Assembly (NCBI GenBank): GCA_003641695.1
Contig: QNBL01000059.1
Span: 1-10,806, forward strand
DNA from: Spirochaetota bacterium
Lineage (GTDB): Bacteria > Spirochaetota > Spirochaetia > B11-G9
Length of the DNA: 10,806 nt
Direction: 5' to 3'
Shown one piece after another: positions 6,048 through 10,806 of the stretch. Each line of letters starts with the position of its first letter. The first letter of the stretch is position 1. Position numbers and translations under genes: made by a program. A model generated the notes under the pieces. That model worked only from the letters and a program-made list of their open reading frames with translations, did not search any database and was not told the origin of the DNA.

Positions 6048-7811
6048 ATGATTGAAAACGGTGATATACAGAATCTTATTGATGCCTACGGGGAGTCGAT
6101 CTGGGCCGTGGATACCGATCTCCGCCTTATATACTTCAATGCTTATTTTAAAGAAGACTTTAAAAACGCCTTTGGTATTGATCTCACCCGGGGAATGGAT
6201 CTTCTTGCCCACGCAAGCAGAGAGGTTTCGGATTTCTGGCTTCCCAGGTATCAGGCTGCTTTAAGCGGCAAACGGGTCAGTTTTACTTTTAAGGAGAATT
6301 CCCTCAGGGGGAATAAATACTTCAGGGTGAATTTAAATCCCTTAGAAGAGAACGGGACACTGAAAGGAGTTTCAGCTATTTCGGTGGATATTACCGGAGA
6401 GGAAACGGCACGCAGGCTGTATGAGGCTGAGCAGCGTAAGGCGCAGCAGTATCTTGAAATAGCCGGTGTTATGTTTGTTGCCCTTGATAGTGCTGGCCTG
6501 ATTACCATGGTAAACAGAAAGTTGTGTGAGGTGACCGGTTACACAAAGGAGGAGTTGATCGGGAGTAACTGGTTTTCCATGATGCTTCCCGAAAGAGAGC
6601 GGGAGGAGGTTGCCGCTGTCGCGGAGAAACTGCTGAGGGGAGAAATTGAGCCTGTAGAGTACTATGAAAATACGATTCTGACAAAAGAGGGTTTTGAGCG
6701 GATTGTTGCCTGGCACAATACCCTGGTTACGAACGAAGAGGGTGTTATTGAAGGACATTTGAGTTCCGGAACGGATGTTACCGAGCAGCGGATTCTGGAA
6801 GCGAGGCTCAAAGAAAGGGAAGAATTCTTCAAGACTGTTGCGGATTATACCGCCGGCTGGGAATATTGGATGAGTCCAGACGGTTCCTATCTCTATATTT
6901 CTCCGGCAGTGGAGTCAATTACAGGCTATACACCGGAAGATTTTCACAGGATCCCCGGTCTTATTGACAAAATAATTCATCCGGCTGACAAAGAGCTGTT
7001 TAAACATCATAAAAAAACTGTTTCCCCGATGCATGACCCTGTTGACTTTAGAATTATAACAAAAAATAACACCGTAAAATGGATAGGCCATGTGTGCAGA
7101 CCCATTTATGATTCCCGGGGGAATTACCGGGGAATAAGAGCAAGTAACCGGGATATAACCAAGAGAAAATGTGCAGAGAAGGAGATCAGTAACCTGCTTC
7201 GGGAGAAAGAGTATCTTTTGAAAGAGGTGCATCACCGGATAAAGAACAATATGGCAACACTTGTTTCTCTGATTAATCTGCAGCTGGAGACAGTAAAGGG
7301 TGAAGAGGCGAAATCGGCGCTGCTGGAGATTGAAAACAGGATCAGGTCAATGCTCACCCTGTACAGTACTCTTTTTGAATCCGGAGACTTCGAGCACGTT
7401 TCACTAAAGCAGTACCTCGGAACCCTTGTTGATTCCATTGTTGGAACTTTTCCTGAAGCTGAAAAGATTACAGTGTATAAAAAACTTGACAATCTCAATC
7501 TGCCGGTTAAGGTAATATTCAGCATTGGGATTATTATTAACGAACTGGTGACCAATGCAATGAAATACGCCTTTAAGGATAATCCTGCAGGCCACCTGAA
7601 GGTGGGAGCTGTTTTAACCGGTAACAGCATTCAGGTATCTGTTGAGGATAGTGGAAACGGGATTCCGGATGGAGTTGATATTTTTCAATCTGAAGGGTTC
7701 GGTCTTAAACTCATCAGGCTGCTCACTAAACAGCTGCAAGGCAGACTTGAGCTGGATGGGAAAGAGGGTACGAAAATTACCATAACCATTCCTCTTGAGA
7801 AGAAAAAGTAA
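6048..7811 (+). CDS. Cytoplasmic sensor histidine kinase, three PAS domains, HisKA_2 type
   Basis: This 587-residue kinase has no membrane helix or signal peptide. Three PAS domains follow one another: about 8-115 (LIDAYGESIWAVDTDLRLIYF), about 128-252 (MFVALDSAGLITMVNRK...VTGYTKEELIGS) and about 258-375 (YLYISPAVESITGYTPEDF, then a PAC-like strand set). The phosphoacceptor segment EVHHRIKNNMATLVSLINLQ is the HisKA_2/LytS-like type, with H396 (before RIKNN) the likely site and H395 next to it. The ATPase domain shows an N box (N498, N503 in INELVTNAMKYAF), a G1 box (D534, G536, G538 in EDSGNGIP) and a G2 GFGLKL segment. All catalytic motifs look intact. No response regulator lies in the window, so the partner is unknown. 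A GGGGAG ribosome site lies only three bases before the chosen ATG. Confidence 0.92.
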   Translation: MIENGDIQNLIDAYGESIWAVDTDLRLIYFNAYFKEDFKNAFGIDLTRGMDLLAHASREVSDFWLPRYQAALSGKRVSFTFKENSLRGNKYFRVNLNPLEENGTLKGVSAISVDITGEETARRLYEAEQRKAQQYLEIAGVMFVALDSAGLITMVNRKLCEVTGYTKEELIGSNWFSMMLPEREREEVAAVAEKLLRGEIEPVEYYENTILTKEGFERIVAWHNTLVTNEEGVIEGHLSSGTDVTEQRILEARLKEREEFFKTVADYTAGWEYWMSPDGSYLYISPAVESITGYTPEDFHRIPGLIDKIIHPADKELFKHHKKTVSPMHDPVDFRIITKNNTVKWIGHVCRPIYDSRGNYRGIRASNRDITKRKCAEKEISNLLREKEYLLKEVHHRIKNNMATLVSLINLQLETVKGEEAKSALLEIENRIRSMLTLYSTLFESGDFEHVSLKQYLGTLVDSIVGTFPEAEKITVYKKLDNLNLPVKVIFSIGIIINELVTNAMKYAFKDNPAGHLKVGAVLTGNSIQVSVEDSGNGIPDGVDIFQSEGFGLKLIRLLTKQLQGRLELDGKEGTKITITIPLEKKK

Positions 7812-7823
7812 AATAAAAAAAAT

Positions 7824-7986
7824 GGCACCTATATCCACAATTTCCGAAACAGAAAAGTCGCCGTCGGCGAGAACACAGATGATCCTGAAGCGGTAGGGAT
7901 TTGAAACAAGATCCAGCATTGTCTGTACCTGAGTGCATCTTGATTCTTTACTAAACCGGTCCTTTATTCTTTTGGATGGTTGACAT
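7824..7986 (-). pseudogene. Remnant of an ArsR-family winged-helix regulator
   Basis: On the minus strand the frame from about 7970 down to 7824 encodes DRFSKESRCTQVQTMLDLV followed by SNPYRFRIICVLADGDFSV and SEIVDI. This fits the first helices of ArsR/SmtB repressors (the '-ls-P-R--Il--L--g--sv-ei' pattern). The recognition helix and wing should follow SEIVDI, but the frame passes into GAIFFILLF and then runs antisense through the end of the kinase gene, so the DNA-reading half is gone. An upstream ATG at 7984-7986 begins MSTIQKNK and joins this frame only if one base is removed, a possible second lesion. An in-frame ATG at 7917-7919 exists but starts inside the expected first helix. It faces away from the NicO gene, the usual divergent layout for a metal-responsive repressor. 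The match is by eye. Confidence 0.5.
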
Positions 7987-8000
7987 ACTAAAAAATTTAA

Positions 8001-8094
8001 AAATGTTAAACTACGATTATTGTGATGTTGTTTTAAAAATTATAATATCCGCACGATAAACTTCTTAACATTTAATGATAAAAAATTAACATTT
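8001..8094. repeat. Three copies of TTAACATTT flanking the divergent control region
   Basis: TTAACATTT occurs on the plus strand at 8065-8073 and 8086-8094, exactly 21 bases (two helical turns) apart, and on the minus strand at 8001-8009. The outer pair extends to an 11-base perfect inverted match (7999-8009 against 8086-8096). The last copy ends two to four bases before the -35 of the NicO promoter. This is a candidate regulator-binding array. The region is AT-rich, so some recurrence by chance is expected, but the helical spacing and position favour a real operator. Confidence 0.4.
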
Positions 8095-8097
8095 TTC

Positions 8098-8126
8098 TTG
8101 CAAAATAGATGGAAAAAGGTTAAAAT
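8098..8126 (+). promoter_or_regulatory. Promoter of the NicO-DUF1007 unit
   Basis: TTGCAA (8098-8103) and TAAAAT (8121-8126) are separated by the ideal 17 bases. Transcription would begin near 8133, just ahead of the ribosome site. An alternative upstream candidate is TATAAT at 8041-8046 with TTGTGA at 8020-8025, but its 15-base spacer is short. Confidence 0.5.
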
Positions 8127-8135
8127 TGCTGTCTT

Positions 8136-8143
8136 GAAGGAAG
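8136..8143 (+). promoter_or_regulatory. Ribosome binding site of the NicO gene
   Basis: GAAGGAAG lies ten bases before the ATG at 8154 and supports that start, which also gives a complete signal-peptide-like N-terminus. Confidence 0.6.
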
Positions 8144-8153
8144 TCTGTTATCA

Positions 8154-9113
8154 ATGAAAAGCTTATTTTCGGGTTTGCTCATTATTGTTTCTCTCTTTTT
8201 TGCCGGGATAACAGTGTATGCGCAGGCTCCTCCACCTCCTCCGGCTCCTGCCGTACCTTCAATCAGCACTGTTGAAAAGGGAGTAGGCAATGGTTCTGAA
8301 CAGGTAAAAGTAAAAAAGGGGGCAGTGGCTCTTTTTAATGAACTCCAGTCCAGGGGTACGTACTTTATTAAAAGAAAGATGGATATTCTGCGTGATGGAT
8401 TTAATCTTAAAACGTTTTTAATAATTTCCTTTTTTTCACTTTTATACGGAGTTCTTCATACCCTGGGTCCCGGTCATGGAAAGCTTATAATAGTCTCTTT
8501 CTTTATGCGTGATACTACTTCAAGAGCTGATGCTTTTTCTCTTTCTGTTATAATATCACTTATTCATGCATCGGGAGCAGTTTTCCTGGCGGTTCTTTTT
8601 AAGACTCTCCTTTCCACTGTTAAAGGACTGGATCATCTACGGATTCAATACGGCTTTACCCTGTTTTCCGGCATTCTTGTTTTTATTCTCGGAATTGTCT
8701 ATATGATCAGGAAAATAAAGGGAATAGATAAGCATTACAGAAAGGATGAACCGGCAGCAGCGGGGGAAATTGAGAAGTTGGCCAGATGGAAGCGCAATCT
8801 TTTTATCGGATTCTCCATCGGGATAGTTCCCTGTCCTCTGTCCCTGACAATAATGATGCTCTCCATTATCTACGGTATTTTCTGGGTGGGGATTACATCT
8901 GTTCTGTTTCTGACTCTGGCAATGGTAGCTGTTCTCTATGCTTTGTCCGTATATACGATAAAATCGAGGGATTTTGTATTCCATGAATCTGAATCGGGCA
9001 GGGAAACGGGGATTAAGCACCATATTCATCTGGGTTTTGAATATTTCGGTAATTCAGCATTGATACTCCTCGGTGTCTATTTTATTCTGAAGGGATGGAG
9101 TTCTCTGGTATGA
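8154..9113 (+). CDS. NicO-family nickel/cobalt transporter
   Basis: This 319-residue membrane protein belongs to the NicO family, which moves Ni2+ or Co2+ across the inner membrane (RcnA is an exporter; other members import). The first hydrophobic stretch (about 5-24) reads as a signal sequence followed by a proline run (APPPPPAP). The signature YGVLHTLGPGHGKLI places H102 and H108 in the first core helix, and GIVPCPLS (P226-C227-P228) matches the second conserved motif. Around six further helices can be seen. A histidine-bearing loop KHHIH (H289, H290, H292) precedes the last helix, where a metal ligand would be useful. Its stop overlaps the next start in an ATGA, forming a two-gene unit with a DUF1007 protein, a recurrent NicO partner. 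Transport direction cannot be decided from sequence. Confidence 0.88.
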   Translation: MKSLFSGLLIIVSLFFAGITVYAQAPPPPPAPAVPSISTVEKGVGNGSEQVKVKKGAVALFNELQSRGTYFIKRKMDILRDGFNLKTFLIISFFSLLYGVLHTLGPGHGKLIIVSFFMRDTTSRADAFSLSVIISLIHASGAVFLAVLFKTLLSTVKGLDHLRIQYGFTLFSGILVFILGIVYMIRKIKGIDKHYRKDEPAAAGEIEKLARWKRNLFIGFSIGIVPCPLSLTIMMLSIIYGIFWVGITSVLFLTLAMVAVLYALSVYTIKSRDFVFHESESGRETGIKHHIHLGFEYFGNSALILLGVYFILKGWSSLV

Positions 9114-9667
9114 AAAAAATATTGATTCTGCTGATTATTATAATGGCACCTGTTTTATCTATCTATGCTCATCCCCACGTAAACGTTAATTCCTATGCTC
9201 ATTTCTATTTTGATAAATCCGGACTTATGGGGATGTATGTTCAGTGGGTTTTTGATCCTTTGTACAGCTCGCAGATTCTTTACGAGTGTGATCTGGACTC
9301 AAATGGGGAGTTCTCAGGAGAAGAACTTGCGGAGGTAGAGGACTACTACTTTTCCCAGCTTGATCAGTACAATTACTATCTTGATCTTGCTGTAAACAAG
9401 CGGAAGGTTCCGCTTCCGGAACCGGTTAATTTTAATGCGCAGGTGGATCATGATGACGAGGTGGTTATCTTTACATTTTATCTTCCTCTGAAGCAGGAGT
9501 TTGCTCCCGGAGGGACAAGACTGATGGTGGATTTTGTTGATCCGTCAAACTATACGGCTTTTACCTGTGTTCAGCGGTCTCTTTCCCTTAACGGGGAAAC
9601 GGAAAAAGTCAAGGATGTTGTAATAAACAGGCTTGGAAGCATAGAATTTACCTTTGAAGAAAGGTGA
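9110..9667 (+). CDS. DUF1007-family secreted protein, partner of the NicO transporter
   Basis: This 185-residue protein has a signal peptide (MKKILILLIIIMAPVLSIYA) whose predicted cleavage leaves HPHVNV at the mature N-terminus, the start typical of DUF1007 (PF06226) and a possible metal ligand set (H21, H23). An EF-hand-like acidic loop follows: DLDSNGEFSGEE, with D61, D63, N65 and E72 at the usual ligand positions. The biochemical function of the family is not established. Its recurrent pairing with NicO permeases suggests an extracytoplasmic metal-binding helper. I chose the ATG at 9110, which overlaps the upstream stop (ATGA) and has GGAG nine bases before it, over the in-frame ATG at 9095, which would add MEFSG before the signal peptide. 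Confidence 0.85.
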   Translation: MKKILILLIIIMAPVLSIYAHPHVNVNSYAHFYFDKSGLMGMYVQWVFDPLYSSQILYECDLDSNGEFSGEELAEVEDYYFSQLDQYNYYLDLAVNKRKVPLPEPVNFNAQVDHDDEVVIFTFYLPLKQEFAPGGTRLMVDFVDPSNYTAFTCVQRSLSLNGETEKVKDVVINRLGSIEFTFEER

Positions 9668-9682
9668 TTTATTCTGGAATTA

Positions 9683-9700
9683 ACCATTTTTATAAATGGT
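9683..9700. other. Small AT-rich hairpin before the nucleotidase gene
   Basis: ACCATTT (9683-9689) and AAATGGT (9694-9700) form a perfect seven-base stem with a four-base loop, 11 bases before the AAGGAG ribosome site. On the plus strand it is followed by A residues rather than T, so it is not a standard terminator. It may be a weak processing or stability element in the 57-base gap between the metal unit and the nucleotidase. The stem is too A+T-rich to be sure of function. Confidence 0.3.
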
Positions 9701-9711
9701 AAAAATATATT

Positions 9712-9717
9712 AAGGAG
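9712..9717 (+). promoter_or_regulatory. Ribosome binding site of the nucleotidase gene
   Basis: AAGGAG lies seven bases before the ATG at 9725 and supports that start, giving a canonical lipoprotein signal peptide. Confidence 0.75.
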
Positions 9718-9724
9718 AAAAATC

Positions 9725-10806
9725 ATGAAAAAACTGTTTAGAATACTGATTTTAGTCGGTATCGCGGCAGCTGTTCTGGGATGTGCTTCATCTCCCATCG
9801 TAGCTCCCGGAGTTGAACATCATTTGACTGTTTTGAGCACAAATGATGAACATGGACATCCGGTTGCGTTTTTTAATTATCCCGCACCGGGACAGGGCGG
9901 TATGCCAGCTCAGGCTACCTTTGTAAATCTTGTCCGTGCAGCGAACAAGAATGTTCTCGTTTTAAGTGCCGGTGACTTTAACACAGGCCGTCCCGAATCA
10001 AACTTCTTTAAAGCCGAACCCGATATTATCGGAATGAACTACATCGGCTATGATGCCCTTGCAATGGGGAATCATGAGTTTGATCCCTCTCCCGAAGAGA
10101 TGCAGAAGCAGATTGCCGATTCAAACTTTCCATGGCTCTGCGCCAATGTTGTTAAGGAAAACGGCAAGCCGATTGACAATGTTCAGCCTTACATGATCAA
10201 GGATTACGGAACTTTTAAAGTTGCAGTATTCGGTCTTATGACAACCGAAACTGCAAAAACCGGAAATCCTGTGAATATCAAAGGTTATGTGTTCAAGGAC
10301 GAAGTGGAAGTAGCAAAGGCTCTTGTTCCTGAACTGAAAAAGAAAGCCGACATAGTAATTGCTCTTGTTCATATGGGCATCTACAGCGACGGATCAATGG
10401 GATCAAAGAGACTGGCTGCCGAAGTACCGGGAATTGCTCTGGTTGTTGACGGACATACCCACACAAAGGTAACAGAACCGATCTATGTGGAAAACAAGAT
10501 AAGCGGAAGAAAGGTTCCTGTAGTACAGGCAAAATGCTGGGGACTTTATGTTGCAAAAACCGATCTTACCTTTATGAACGGTGTTGTAACAAATGTTGAT
10601 TACAACCTTGTACCCATCAATGTTAAGTGGAGGGAAAAACTTGCTGACGGAACAAAGGTTTACCACTTTGTAGGAAACGAGATTGCAGAGGATCAGGAAC
10701 TTAAGGCCAAACTGCAGCCCTATGTTGACAAAGTAAAAGCTGTTCTTGATGAAAAGATTGGAACTGCAACAGCTCCCTTCCTCAATAAGGATACCCGGAA
10801 GACTGA
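9725..10806 (+). CDS. Lipoprotein 5'-nucleotidase / cyclic phosphodiesterase family metallophosphoesterase (3' end outside window)
   Basis: The frame is open from the ATG to the window edge (360 residues visible). It belongs to the UshA/CpdB/5'-nucleotidase family, which hydrolyses extracellular nucleotides so that nucleoside and phosphate can be taken up. The signal peptide ends in a lipobox (VLGC, C20), so the mature enzyme is probably a membrane-anchored lipoprotein. The two-metal active site is complete: STNDEHGH (D41, H43), SAGDF (D84), GNHEFD (N116, H117), VHMG (H216) and DGHTHT (H244, H246). The visible part spans the metallophosphatase domain and the start of the linker (EKIGTATAPF), where the C-terminal substrate-binding domain normally begins. 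It may be co-transcribed with the metal genes 57 bases upstream, but no strong separate promoter or terminator settles this. The exact substrate cannot be decided. Confidence 0.88.
   Translation, partial: MKKLFRILILVGIAAAVLGCASSPIVAPGVEHHLTVLSTNDEHGHPVAFFNYPAPGQGGMPAQATFVNLVRAANKNVLVLSAGDFNTGRPESNFFKAEPDIIGMNYIGYDALAMGNHEFDPSPEEMQKQIADSNFPWLCANVVKENGKPIDNVQPYMIKDYGTFKVAVFGLMTTETAKTGNPVNIKGYVFKDEVEVAKALVPELKKKADIVIALVHMGIYSDGSMGSKRLAAEVPGIALVVDGHTHTKVTEPIYVENKISGRKVPVVQAKCWGLYVAKTDLTFMNGVVTNVDYNLVPINVKWREKLADGTKVYHFVGNEIAEDQELKAKLQPYVDKVKAVLDEKIGTATAPFLNKDTRKT

Larger units (their letters stand above)
7812..8153. other. Gene-poor region between kinase and NicO genes
   Basis: This 342-base gap contains no intact gene. 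Its left half (7824-7986) holds a degraded ArsR-family reading frame on the minus strand. Its right half (about 7987-8153) is very AT-rich and carries repeated TTAACATTT motifs and the promoter and ribosome site of the NicO gene. No convincing rho-independent terminator for the upstream operon was found: the one G+C hairpin (7858-7870) has no T tract. Confidence 0.7.

Noticed and set aside
7858..7870. G+C-rich hairpin TCGCC-GTC-GGCGA as terminator of the kinase operon
   Set aside because: Only a five-base stem, followed by GAACACAG rather than T residues; it is explained by the LADGD codons of the ArsR remnant on the other strand.
8065..8095. Fur-box reading of the AATGATA segment upstream of NicO
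   Set aside because: Only a short partial match to the 19-base Fur consensus, with no dyad partner; the TTAACATTT repeats explain the region better.
7987..8130. AT-rich stretch as a replication origin or attachment site
   Set aside because: No DnaA-box cluster, tRNA, integrase or flanking target duplication was seen.
8637..9029. Minus-strand open frame opposite the NicO gene
   Set aside because: It is antisense to well-conserved NicO sequence, has cysteine/arginine-rich shadow composition and no ribosome site.

Overview
The window reads as chromosomal DNA of a motile, diderm bacterium. A spirochaete is the best guess, an inference from gene content and protein style rather than from a marker gene. 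The supporting features are a double-Cache chemoreceptor, a protein ending in an outer-membrane-barrel-like terminus, a CsgG-like secreted domain, a lipobox nucleotidase, and a moderate G+C content with AT-rich intergenic stretches. No RNA gene, IS element, CRISPR array or phage gene was seen.

Layout. (1) 1-290: 3' end of a TPR protein on the plus strand. (2) 313-2403: a chemoreceptor on the minus strand, with a perfect-consensus promoter whose -10 overlaps that of a divergent plus-strand promoter. (3) 2422-7811: a probable plus-strand operon. It starts with a 14-codon leader ORF that overlaps (ATGA) the start of an archaeal-type ornithine cyclodeaminase gene (TIGR00300/LOR-SDH family). That gene carries an apparent one-base deletion near its 3' end. 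Restoring the frame recovers a family-like C-terminus and a one-base stop/start overlap with the next gene, an EamA/DMT transporter. A secreted CsgG-like/barrel protein and a soluble three-PAS HisKA_2-type histidine kinase follow with short gaps. (4) 7812-8153: a gene-poor gap holding what looks like a truncated ArsR-family regulator on the minus strand and an AT-rich control region with a thrice-repeated TTAACATTT motif. (5) 8154-9667: a NicO nickel/cobalt transporter overlapping (ATGA) a DUF1007 secreted protein. (6) 9725-end: a lipoprotein 5'-nucleotidase-type metallophosphoesterase, cut by the window end.

How it fits together (inference). The operon at 2422-7811 would couple ornithine-to-proline conversion with a small-molecule exporter, an outer-membrane component and a sensor kinase with no response regulator beside it. 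The NicO-DUF1007 pair is a divalent-metal handling unit. The ArsR remnant and shared repeats upstream suggest it was once, or still is, under metal-responsive control. The most novel points are the translationally coupled leader peptide with overlapping divergent promoters, the frameshifted cyclodeaminase, the CsgG-like/barrel fusion, and the decayed ArsR gene with its possibly surviving operator.
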